This document shows, in pieces, positions 1-5,146 of a stretch of DNA of 6,188 nt (positions within the stretch are counted from its first letter, which is position 1; each line of letters begins with the position of its first letter). Below the pieces are notes generated by a model. The model worked only from the letters and a program-made list of their open reading frames with translations. It was not told the DNA's origin and searched no databases. Made by a program: the position numbers and the translations under genes. Source of the stretch: Pseudomonadota bacterium. Lineage in GTDB: Bacteria; Bdellovibrionota; Bdellovibrionia; Bdellovibrionales; JAEYZS01. The DNA is taken from positions 1 through 6,188 of the forward strand of contig JAEYZS010000145.1 in NCBI GenBank assembly GCA_023427925.1. The letters are read 5' to 3'.

Positions 1-538
1 CTGCATTTCCGTGATCTTGAAATGTTGCTCCGGTGCCATGGGCTAGAGTGATTTGATCTCCGAGATTGTAATTTAATTTTTCAGAGACCTCAGCTCCCAA
101 CACAACATCAAATAAATTTTTAAATTGGTCACCATGAGCAAATTCTAAAAATTTTCCACCACTATATTTGTAGTGAGCAAAATAATTTTCGTTCGTGCCG
201 ACAACTCGGAATCCTCTATGTGAGTCTCCGAGAGAGATGGGGATCGTCCAGCGAGTTTCCTGATATCCAGCGATTTCCTGATAAGAATTCCAACTGAGAT
301 TATTGACGGGATCGCCGATACGAAAGACAGAATAAAGCAATAGGGAAAGGGGAGAAGATCTTGCACCCACGATCAAGTCGGTGCCTGATATCGTGTTTTT
401 AAAACTTTCCTTTGCGCCTAATCTCACGCGTTCTAAGCCCAATAATAATGTTACACTAATTGCAATAGAAAGAACGGTCAGAATCGTTGTGACCTTTCTG
501 TTTAACAAGCTCTTAATTGAGAGATTTAAAAGAGTCAT
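1..538 (-). CDS. FtsX/MacB-like ABC transporter permease, N-terminal part (runs off the window)
   Basis: This is the inner-membrane permease partner of the ATPase encoded just upstream. The frame is open from an ATG at 538 to the window edge, giving 179 residues; the C-terminal part, with the expected three further membrane helices, is missing. An N-terminal basic stretch (NRK, residues 13-15) is followed by a hydrophobic helix at about 17-35. A long extracytoplasmic domain follows (from about residue 40, with GTDLIVGAR at 52-60), the layout of MacB_PCD/FtsX-type permeases. The visible end contains LAHG and FQDHGN (165-178); His-containing loops at this point are, as I recall, common in permeases found beside DUF2796 proteins. 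The ATG overlaps the ATPase stop by 4 bases (ATGA), and a strong GAGGAG ribosome site lies at 550-545, 6 bases upstream. Probable role: part of a zinc-uptake (Zrg-like) transporter, by context. A macrolide or lipoprotein-release type exporter is the alternative. Confidence 0.82.
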   Translation of the reverse strand, partial: MTLLNLSIKSLLNRKVTTILTVLSIAISVTLLLGLERVRLGAKESFKNTISGTDLIVGARSSPLSLLLYSVFRIGDPVNNLSWNSYQEIAGYQETRWTIPISLGDSHRGFRVVGTNENYFAHYKYSGGKFLEFAHGDQFKNLFDVVLGAEVSEKLNYNLGDQITLAHGTGATFQDHGNA

Positions 539-1218
539 GATTTACTCCTCTTAAGCTCAATTGTCTTATCAAAACGAGCTTTGAGAGTAGGGTCGTGGCT
601 CACAAAGAGGACAGTAGTTCCGTTTTTTTCACACTCTTTAAATAGGAGTTTTAGAAATTGATCTCTTACATCGTGATCAAGGGCGGACGTAGGCTCATCC
701 GCAATAAGAAGCTCAGGGCTTCCAATCAGCGCACGAGCAACGGCAACTCTTTGTTGTTGACCGACACTTAAGTCAGTCACTCTCCGCGAAAAATATTGGG
801 CAGGATCAAGTTCGAGAGCCTCCAAAAGTCTTTTAATCTCCGTGTCTCGATTTGCCACTTTCGAATTTTTAAGACTTGAAAATTCCAATGGCAAAGCAAT
901 ATTTTCGGCGACAGATAAGAATGGGAGCAAATTAAATAGCTGAAATACAAAACCCATGTGATCACCGCGGAAAGTATCGCGCTCAGAAGGGGACATTGAC
1001 CGAAGTTGCTTTCCGAAAATCTGAATGGTTCCCTCATTAAAATCCAAAACTCCAGATATGAGGTTCAGTAGAGTTGTCTTGCCAGTCCCAGAAGAACCCT
1101 GCAAAAAAACTTTTTCGCCTTTGGAAATTTCTATCTTAGGAATATACAGCAGATCAGTGGAAGCGCCTTTCCACCTGAAATTAAGATTTTCAATAAATAC
1201 GGCCTGCTGTTGGGTCAT
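535..1218 (-). CDS. ABC transporter ATP-binding protein (LolD/MacB-type), probable Zrg-like metal transporter ATPase
   Basis: This is the cytoplasmic ATPase that powers the adjacent permease. The 227 residues carry a complete nucleotide-binding domain: Walker A GSSGTGKTT at 41-49, Q-loop GFVFQ with Gln93, signature LSVGQQQR at 150-157, Walker B LLIADEP at 170-176, and H-loop His208 in VSHDP. The length and the FQLFNLLPFLSVAENIALP stretch (92-110) are typical of the LolD/MacB/FtsE-like family. The signature has Val where LSGGQ has its first Gly, a tolerated variant. The ATG is one base after the stop of the ZrgA-like gene (TAAGATG), and no clear Shine-Dalgarno is visible, so translation probably depends on coupling. 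The stop overlaps the permease start. Family assignment is firm; the substrate (zinc) is inferred only from the DUF2796 neighbour. Confidence 0.93.
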   Translation of the reverse strand: MTQQQAVFIENLNFRWKGASTDLLYIPKIEISKGEKVFLQGSSGTGKTTLLNLISGVLDFNEGTIQIFGKQLRSMSPSERDTFRGDHMGFVFQLFNLLPFLSVAENIALPLEFSSLKNSKVANRDTEIKRLLEALELDPAQYFSRRVTDLSVGQQQRVAVARALIGSPELLIADEPTSALDHDVRDQFLKLLFKECEKNGTTVLFVSHDPTLKARFDKTIELKRSKS

Positions 1219-1219
1219 C

Positions 1220-1738
1220 TTATTTTAGTTTGAGAACAGTTTCAGTTGAAGTGAGCTTTGCTGACTTTTGTTCTTTTTCAGTTACAACTTGAACCGTGAT
1301 TTCAGTTAAGGATTGAATATCTCGAAAGAGATTGACGTCAAGCTCTGTAATTTTAGAAATATCTTTGCATTTATACTCAACTTCATACTCGTATCCTGAG
1401 TGCCCTTTGCCGCCATGGTCTTTGTCGTCATGTTCAGATTCAAGCTTTCTTTTGGTTACGTTACAGCCTGCACCTTCGGGAATAATGAAAAGACTATAAT
1501 CTTTTGTTAAAAGATCTGTGACAGTCTTTAAATTTTCCTTATGTTGTTTAGTCTTTGCCTTACCCTCAAAGCCAACAAGATCCATGCCTTGTATATTTAC
1601 GTTCACTTCGATTTTATTTTTTTCAATGGAAATATCCATGGTAGCAGATCCATGAGTGTGGGCTTTTTGTGCGTTGGCATTTAAAATACCTAAGCTCATA
1701 GCAATCGTGAGCACGATAAAAAATGAAAGTGTCTTCAT
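1220..1738 (-). CDS. Secreted His-rich DUF2796/ZrgA-family protein (putative periplasmic zinc-binding protein)
   Basis: A 172-residue exported protein. Residues 1-23 form a signal peptide (MKT, hydrophobic core, ANA cleavage site before Gln24). The mature N-terminus starts with AHTHG (26-30), followed by a predicted beta-rich segment and the motif GMDLVGFEGKAKT (51-63), which I recognise as characteristic of DUF2796 proteins. A His/Asp-rich metal-binding-type loop HDDKDHGGKGH lies at 103-113. Cys92 and Cys124 flank this loop and could form a disulfide. In Vibrio cholerae, ZrgA of this family belongs to the zinc-regulated zrgABCDE uptake locus with an ABC ATPase and permease; the same order of ZrgA, ATPase and permease occurs here. 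The ATG overlaps the acyl-CoA dehydrogenase stop (ATGA). GGAG at 1747-1744, 5 bases upstream and inside the dehydrogenase coding end, is the ribosome site. Binding of zinc rather than another divalent metal is an inference. Confidence 0.85.
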   Translation of the reverse strand: MKTLSFFIVLTIAMSLGILNANAQKAHTHGSATMDISIEKNKIEVNVNIQGMDLVGFEGKAKTKQHKENLKTVTDLLTKDYSLFIIPEGAGCNVTKRKLESEHDDKDHGGKGHSGYEYEVEYKCKDISKITELDVNLFRDIQSLTEITVQVVTEKEQKSAKLTSTETVLKLK

Positions 1739-2889
1739 GAAAGCTCCATCTTGGCGATTGTTTGCAATTGCATGTTGCTTGTACCTTCGTAAATTTGTCC
1801 AATTTTCGCGTCTCTAAAGTATTTTTCAGCAGGATATTCTTTTGTGAATCCATTTCCGCCGAAAAGGTCAACGGCCATAGAGGAAATCTTTTCGGCAGCT
1901 TTTGATGCGTAATATTTTGCAATCGCAGCCTCTTTAACAAAATCTTTTCCATTATCTTTGAGTCGAGCAGCGTTGTACACAAGAAGTCTTGCTGCCTCCA
2001 GTTGAATTCTCATTTCTGCAAGTTGGAATTGTACACCTTGGAATTGAGCGATGGATTTTCCGAATTGTTCTCTCGATTGAACGTACTTTAATGCAGCTTC
2101 GTAAGCACCTTGAGCAATCCCAACCATTTGAGCACCGATTCCAATTCGCCCTTCATTCAGTGTTTCAATAGCAACTTTATATCCTTTACCCACTTCGCCT
2201 AGGATATTTTCTTTTGGCACTTTGCAATTTTCAAATAGAAGCTCGCATGTTGAAGAAGCTCTAATTCCGAGTTTGTCTTCTTTTTTTCCCACTGTGAATC
2301 CTTCGAATCCTTTTTCGACAAGGAAACAAGTAATGCCTTTATAACCTTTAGAAGGGTCGATATTGGCAAAGCACAAGAAGATGGAAGCTTCTTTTCCGTT
2401 GGTGATCCAGAGTTTGCTACCGTTTAACACATAGTGATCACCTTTATCTTCGGCTCGTAGTTTTAATGCAAACGCATCACTACCACTGCCGGATTCAGAA
2501 AGAGCGTAAGCGCCTACCCATTCGGTTGCGAGCTTTGGAAGGTATTTTTCTTTAACGCCAGCATCTCCCCATTTTAAGAATGCATTTGTAACAAGAGTAT
2601 TTTGCACATCAAGGAGTACGCTCACAGACCCATCGACTCTTGCAAGTTCTTCTACTGCCAAGCACGCCATAGTGAGTGTGCTTCCGGCACCTCCGAACTG
2701 CTCAGGAGATTCGATTCCCATCAATCCCATTTCAAAAAGTTTTTTAACGATATCAGGACGCATTTCAGCTTTTTCGTCCATCTCAGTGACATAAGGTTTT
2801 ACTTCGTTTTCCGCAAAAGATCTGACGGCATCTCTAAAAGCAATTTCATCCTCTGTTAACATTGTTAGTGCAGGTTGAGTTTGACTCAC
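1735..2889 (-). CDS. Acyl-CoA dehydrogenase, short/branched-chain (ACADSB-like) type
   Basis: A FAD-dependent flavoenzyme that introduces a 2,3-double bond into an acyl-CoA and passes electrons to electron-transfer flavoprotein. I place the start at GTG 2889-2887: a perfect AAGGAG lies at 2900-2895, 5 bases upstream, and the resulting 384 residues match the family's usual length of about 380. Longer in-frame starts (TTG at 2961) would add 24 unconserved residues that span the ribosome site. Landmarks in this numbering are signature 1 AYALSESGSGSD (127-138), WITNG (161-165), LGIRASSTCELLFEN (207-221), LNEGRIGIGAQMVGIAQG (244-261), signature 2 starting QFGKSIAQFQ (275-284), and the catalytic base Glu368 in IYEGTSN. 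The segments RASSTC, LNEGRIGI and KEAAIAKYYAS closely recall mammalian short/branched-chain (2-methylbutyryl-CoA) dehydrogenase, which suggests isoleucine or valine breakdown. Butyryl-CoA is an alternative substrate. It is the first gene of the leftward cluster. Confidence 0.93.
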   Translation of the reverse strand: MSQTQPALTMLTEDEIAFRDAVRSFAENEVKPYVTEMDEKAEMRPDIVKKLFEMGLMGIESPEQFGGAGSTLTMACLAVEELARVDGSVSVLLDVQNTLVTNAFLKWGDAGVKEKYLPKLATEWVGAYALSESGSGSDAFALKLRAEDKGDHYVLNGSKLWITNGKEASIFLCFANIDPSKGYKGITCFLVEKGFEGFTVGKKEDKLGIRASSTCELLFENCKVPKENILGEVGKGYKVAIETLNEGRIGIGAQMVGIAQGAYEAALKYVQSREQFGKSIAQFQGVQFQLAEMRIQLEAARLLVYNAARLKDNGKDFVKEAAIAKYYASKAAEKISSMAVDLFGGNGFTKEYPAEKYFRDAKIGQIYEGTSNMQLQTIAKMELS

Positions 2890-2894
2890 GAAAA

Positions 2895-2900
2895 CTCCTT
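2895..2900 (-). promoter_or_regulatory. Ribosome binding site deciding the GTG start of the acyl-CoA dehydrogenase
   Basis: The minus strand reads AAGGAG, then TTTTC, then GTG (2889-2887). A six-base anti-16S match at 5-base spacing makes this the preferred start over the upstream TTG at 2961 or the downstream ATG at 2862. Confidence 0.85.
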
Positions 2901-2934
2901 CGGTTGATTTGTAAATTTTGGTAAGGAATTTGCT

Positions 2935-2963
2935 AGCATAGGACCTAACGAAGGTCAGCAAGT
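2935..2963 (-). promoter_or_regulatory. Candidate promoter of the acyl-CoA dehydrogenase/Zrg-like cluster, with inverted repeat
   Basis: On the minus strand a TATGCT -10-like hexamer (2940-2935) is preceded by TTGCTG or CTTGCT at a 15-16 base spacing. Both -35 matches are poor. Between them sits the perfect inverted repeat GACCT-N5-AGGTC (2942-2956), and outer arms TTGCT/AGCAA (2930-2934 and 2957-2961) are also complementary. A repeat lying between -35 and -10 is where a repressor would bind. The location upstream of the cluster is right, but the hexamers alone would not establish a promoter. Confidence 0.3.
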
Positions 2964-2964
2964 A

Positions 2965-2978
2965 AGATGACGTTGTCT
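2965..2978. repeat. Imperfect palindrome AGATGACGTTGTCT in the divergent control region
   Basis: The arms match as AGA-NN-ACGT-NN-TCT, 10 of 14 bases symmetric. It lies just upstream of the candidate minus-strand promoter and about 85 bases before the B12-binding subunit gene, so a regulator bound here could act on both divergent units. It is a candidate operator only; I do not recognise the motif as a named box. Confidence 0.3.
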
Positions 2979-3046
2979 GTTTTTAATCACGCTCCGCATC
3001 TTACAAAGTTGTTCGTGCATAAACCTGTTCCCAATTTCTAGAGGTT

Positions 3047-3052
3047 TATAGT
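3047..3052 (+). promoter_or_regulatory. Candidate -10 element of the B12-subunit/site-2 protease operon
   Basis: TATAGT differs from TATAAT at one base. No good -35 lies 16-18 bases upstream; CTGTTC at 3025-3030 is the nearest and is poor. If used, the transcript would start only about 5 bases before the ATG at 3064, giving a nearly leaderless message. That would fit the lack of a convincing Shine-Dalgarno directly before this ATG. Confidence 0.3.
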
Positions 3053-3063
3053 AGCTTTGAGTC

Positions 3064-3600
3064 ATGTCAGACAAAATTGTGAGAGTATTGATTGCAAAAC
3101 CAGGTCTCGATGGTCATGACCGTGGAGCCAAAGTCGTTGCCCGTGGCCTAAGAGATGCGGGATTTGAAGTTATTTATACGGGACTTCACCAAACACCGGA
3201 AATGGTTGTTCAATCAAGCATCCAAGAGGATGTGGATATTGTCGGTCTATCTATTTTATCAGGAGCACACATTCCTTTGGTAAAATCGATCCAATCTCTT
3301 ATGAAAAAAGAAGGTGTATCAAAGCCGATCTTTGTGGGTGGGATAATCCCTCAAGATGACTCGAAACTCCTTATTAAATCGGGAATTAAAGCGGTTTTTG
3401 GGCCGGGCTCAACAATGACTGAGATCAACGATACGATTCGATCCCTTTTGAGCGGTAAAAGAGAAAAAAGCCCTGCAAAAAAAGTTTCAAAGGATAAATC
3501 ATCTTTGTCCAAATCTTCGAAAGCGAAGTCTTCTAAATCGAAAACAAAAGCTAAGCCAAAATCTAAACCGACTAAATTGAAAAAGAAAAAAGGCAGATAA
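3064..3600 (+). CDS. Cobalamin-binding small subunit of a methylmalonyl-CoA-type mutase, with Lys/Ser-rich C-terminal tail
   Basis: Residues 1-131 form a stand-alone B12-binding domain, like the C-terminal domain of methylmalonyl-CoA mutase or the small subunit of split acyl-CoA mutases. The motifs are all present: PGLDGHDRGAK (13-23) contains DxHxxG with the cobalt-ligand His18, SIL (63-65) with GLSILSGAH (61-69) is the second cobalamin loop, and FVGGIIP (90-96) is the third. It should pair with a separate catalytic subunit, not in the window, to interconvert methylmalonyl-CoA and succinyl-CoA or a related acyl pair. Free-standing domains of this type are usually about 130-140 residues. Here residues 132-178 add a low-complexity tail with 20 Lys and 11 Ser in 47 residues, which is not needed for B12 binding. 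Its stop overlaps the protease start by one base (TAATG). It diverges from the acyl-CoA dehydrogenase, consistent with one branched-chain/propionate pathway. The exact mutase type is not resolved. Confidence 0.9.
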   Translation: MSDKIVRVLIAKPGLDGHDRGAKVVARGLRDAGFEVIYTGLHQTPEMVVQSSIQEDVDIVGLSILSGAHIPLVKSIQSLMKKEGVSKPIFVGGIIPQDDSKLLIKSGIKAVFGPGSTMTEINDTIRSLLSGKREKSPAKKVSKDKSSLSKSSKAKSSKSKTKAKPKSKPTKLKKKKGR

Positions 3601-4256
3601 TGGATTTATATGAGTTTGGTGCTAAGATCGCATTGATTTATGTTCCATTACTTTTTTCTCTCTGTGTGCATGAGTACGCGCATGGCCTTGTCGCCAAATG
3701 GAAAGGGGACAATACTGCCGAACATCAAGGACGGTTAAATCTCAACCCTCTTTCTCATGCCGACCCGGTGGGAACTTTTATATTGCCACTTTCAATGTTG
3801 TGGCTGAGTGGCCCTGTTATTGGATGGGGTAAACCTGTTCCGGTCGATGAGCGCAATATGCGAAATCCTAGGGTAGATATGTTTTGGGTGGCGTTTGCTG
3901 GACCACTTTCAAATATCATAATGGCCGTAATAGGTGCAATGGCCACGGCGGTCGCTTTTGTTTATTTTCAGGGCCACACTTACTCAAACGCGATCCAAGC
4001 CTTTTTGATGGCGTTCATTCGCATTAATTTATTATTAGCAATTTTCAATATGCTTCCTGTTCATCCTCTTGACGGAGGAAAGGTCATTGCTCGATTTTTA
4101 CCACAGTCAATCAACGACAAATTAGAAGCGAATATGCAAATGACGGGCATTATTTTGATGTTCTTAATGCTGACTGGAATGTTGAGCTTTTTATTTAAGC
4201 CAATTGGAATCGTTAGCTACTTCATGGTGACTTTCTTTCAGGGTCTTATTGGCTAG
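3600..4256 (+). CDS. Site-2 protease family (M50B) intramembrane zinc metalloprotease
   Basis: A polytopic inner-membrane protease of 218 residues that cleaves substrates within the bilayer. The zinc site HEYAH (24-28, catalytic Glu25) lies in the first helix. The family motifs follow in order: NPLSHADPVGT (49-59), GWGKPVPV (75-82), AGPLSN (100-105), and NMLPVHPLDGG (150-160), with Asp158 as the third zinc ligand. Hydrophobic segments at about 10-32, 55-72, 93-122, 133-153 and 180-215 give five or six helices, and no PDZ domain is present. It is the short SpoIVFB/Rip-like form rather than RseP. The ATG overlaps the preceding stop by one base, and AAAAAGG ends 6 bases upstream, inside the Lys-tail codons, as ribosome site. 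Substrate unknown; regulated cleavage of a membrane-bound regulator is the usual role. In many deltaproteobacteria such a gene lies near scpA, as it does here. Confidence 0.93.
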   Translation: MDLYEFGAKIALIYVPLLFSLCVHEYAHGLVAKWKGDNTAEHQGRLNLNPLSHADPVGTFILPLSMLWLSGPVIGWGKPVPVDERNMRNPRVDMFWVAFAGPLSNIIMAVIGAMATAVAFVYFQGHTYSNAIQAFLMAFIRINLLLAIFNMLPVHPLDGGKVIARFLPQSINDKLEANMQMTGIILMFLMLTGMLSFLFKPIGIVSYFMVTFFQGLIG

Positions 4257-4263
4257 TTACAAA

Positions 4264-4273
4264 TTGGTACCAA
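4264..4273. repeat. 10-base perfect palindrome TTGGTACCAA
   Basis: It lies 8 bases after the protease stop codon. The flanks are not symmetric (A on both sides). It may be chance, an operator half, or part of a 3' end structure with the following AT-rich repeat. Confidence 0.2.
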
Positions 4274-4276
4274 ATT

Positions 4277-4298
4277 CATAAAATTATGTAGTTTTTTT
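4277..4298 (+). terminator. Weak candidate terminator after the site-2 protease gene
   Basis: CATAA-AA-TTATG (4277-4288) is followed by TAG and a run of seven T (4292-4298). The T run and its position 35-40 bases past the stop fit an intrinsic terminator, but the stem is only five AT-rich pairs with a two-base loop. It would be weak, and read-through into the transpeptidase gene is plausible. Confidence 0.25.
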
Positions 4299-4332
4299 AA
4301 GAGCTCTGCTTATATATTGCGGCGAGTTAGAA

Positions 4333-4348
4333 TATGTTAGATAACATA
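4333..4348. promoter_or_regulatory. Perfect palindrome TATGTTAGATAACATA, candidate operator before the transpeptidase gene
   Basis: Seven-base arms TATGTTA and TAACATA are separated by GA and end 25 bases before the ATG at 4374. A poor sigma70-like pair, TTGCGG (4317-4322) and GATAAC (4340-4345) at 17-base spacing, would place the palindrome over the -10, as for a repressor site. The TGTTA/TAACA half-sites resemble those of gammaproteobacterial Zur boxes, but the spacing (2 rather than 5 bases between those half-sites) does not match. In RNA it could also form a small hairpin. Confidence 0.4.
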
Positions 4349-4373
4349 GTAACACCGTAATGGGAGCAAGTTG

Positions 4374-4988
4374 ATGAAGCGCAAATACCTTTTGTCTCTA
4401 AGTTTAATTTTCCTCACGATGGCTTGTTCAAAAGAACAAGACAATCCATTGGATTCTTACGATCCACGTAGCCCAGAAGCACAGAAACAACTCGAGGAAA
4501 TGGATAGAGTCGTTCAGCAAGAAACAGGTAAGAGTGTTTTTATTCCTGCTGATGATGGATCATGTTACCGACATACCTGTTCTCTCTATGCTCAAGTGGA
4601 TAAAGCAACCCAAAAACTTTATCTCTATGAGAACGGCTCTTTGATTGAAGAGTGGGATATTTCCTCAGGATTATCGGAGTTCGAAACCCCAAATTTTGAC
4701 CGTCGTCCGAATGGGCGTATTTATACTGAATATGAATCGAAGAAATATCCGGGCGGGGGCTATGTGAAAACGGATGAAAATGGTCGCAAGATCAACCTCG
4801 GCAATATGCCTTACGCGGTATTCATTGAAGGCGGTTATGCTATACATGGAACAAGTCGAGGAAACTGGAAACGATTGGGTTCTAAGGCATCCCATGGATG
4901 TATCCGACTTCATCCGGATAATGCGGAGAAGTTTAATCGGTTGGTGCTCAAATATGGTATTTCTGAGACGTGGATCACTGTTCAATGA
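4374..4988 (+). CDS. L,D-transpeptidase (YkuD domain) lipoprotein
   Basis: Predicted envelope enzyme that acts on peptidoglycan peptide stems through a catalytic cysteine, forming 3-3 cross-links, attaching proteins or exchanging D-amino acids. The start chosen is ATG 4374, 7 bases after GGGAG (4362-4366); a TTG directly before it (4371) would add one residue. The 204 residues begin MKRKYLL, then a hydrophobic stretch ending LTMAC with lipidated Cys18. The +2 residue is Ser, so outer-membrane sorting is likely. A polar linker runs to about 60. Cys64 and Cys69 sit just before the YkuD domain (about 71-204). The catalytic set is complete: His158 in IHG, and SHGCIRL (173-179) with nucleophile Cys176 and Arg178. 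It probably has its own promoter in the 117-base leader. Which peptidoglycan reaction it performs cannot be told from sequence. Confidence 0.92.
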   Translation: MKRKYLLSLSLIFLTMACSKEQDNPLDSYDPRSPEAQKQLEEMDRVVQQETGKSVFIPADDGSCYRHTCSLYAQVDKATQKLYLYENGSLIEEWDISSGLSEFETPNFDRRPNGRIYTEYESKKYPGGGYVKTDENGRKINLGNMPYAVFIEGGYAIHGTSRGNWKRLGSKASHGCIRLHPDNAEKFNRLVLKYGISETWITVQ

Positions 4989-5001
4989 GTGGATCAATGA
5001 G

Positions 5002-5064
5002 TATTCTTGGCTTCGCCTGTTTTTGTAGCAGAAAACCGAACGAATCCCGTCAAAAACAAGAATA
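5002..5064. repeat. Interrupted inverted repeat in the transpeptidase-scpA spacer
   Basis: TATTCTTG (5002-5009) and TTTTTG (5020-5025) on the left pair with CAAAAACAAGAATA (5051-5064) on the right, 14 perfect pairs in total. A 10-base insertion on the left arm includes GGCTTCGCC, which could itself form a 3-pair hairpin. The closing loop is 25 bases. It lacks a T run after the right arm, so it is not a standard terminator. It may be an mRNA 3' structure or processing site, or chance. Confidence 0.35.
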
Positions 5065-5106
5065 AAGCCTTAGATATCAAAAATTTAGAGTTTAACCCTT
5101 AAAAAG

Positions 5107-5117
5107 TCCTTGAAGGA
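5107..5117 (+). promoter_or_regulatory. Distant Shine-Dalgarno for scpA inside an inverted repeat (TCCTTGAAGGA)
   Basis: GAAGGA (5112-5117) is the best ribosome-binding match upstream of scpA but ends 29 bases before the ATG at 5147, too far for normal initiation. It is also the right arm of the small inverted repeat TCCTT-G-AAGGA. Folding of the hairpin at 5127-5145 would cut the effective gap to 10 bases. Confidence 0.45.
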
Positions 5118-5126
5118 TTCACAAAA

Positions 5127-5145
5127 ACCCACTTCAATAGTGGGT
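5127..5145 (+). promoter_or_regulatory. Hairpin directly before the scpA start codon
   Basis: ACCCACT (5127-5133) and AGTGGGT (5139-5145) form seven perfect pairs around the loop TCAAT, ending one base before the ATG. No T run follows on the plus strand, so it is not a terminator for the transpeptidase transcript. On the minus strand it is followed by five T, but no minus-strand gene lies nearby to be terminated. The probable role is in scpA translation initiation. Confidence 0.5.
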
Positions 5146-5146
5146 A

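Noticed and set aside
1025..1228. Open frame of 67 codons on the plus strand opposite the ABC ATPase
   Set aside because: It is antisense to a gene with all ABC motifs intact, has no family resemblance and no supporting ribosome site.
1623..1982. Minus-strand open frame of about 119 codons across the dehydrogenase-ZrgA junction
   Set aside because: It lies in another frame of two well-supported genes, is rich in Cys/His/Arg as out-of-frame translations often are, and matches no known motif.
2931..2938. 8-base palindrome TGCTAGCA near the dehydrogenase promoter
   Set aside because: Too short to stand alone. It is mentioned only as part of the larger set of repeats there.
3112..3121. 10-base palindrome GGTCATGACC
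   Set aside because: It lies inside the codons for the essential DGHDR part of the cobalamin motif, so coding constraint explains it.
5010..5025. Intrinsic terminator after the transpeptidase gene (GGC-TTC-GCC then TG and five T)
   Set aside because: A stem of only three pairs is too short to call a terminator.
4774..5028. Plus-strand frame overlapping the end of the transpeptidase and the spacer
   Set aside because: Most of it is a shifted reading of the YkuD catalytic region, where the true frame has the intact SHGC motif. The tail in the spacer shows nothing recognisable.
5123..5145. Intrinsic terminator on the minus strand (ACCCACT/AGTGGGT followed by five T)
   Set aside because: No minus-strand gene lies to its right within the window, and the T run is short. 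The position next to the scpA start explains the hairpin better.
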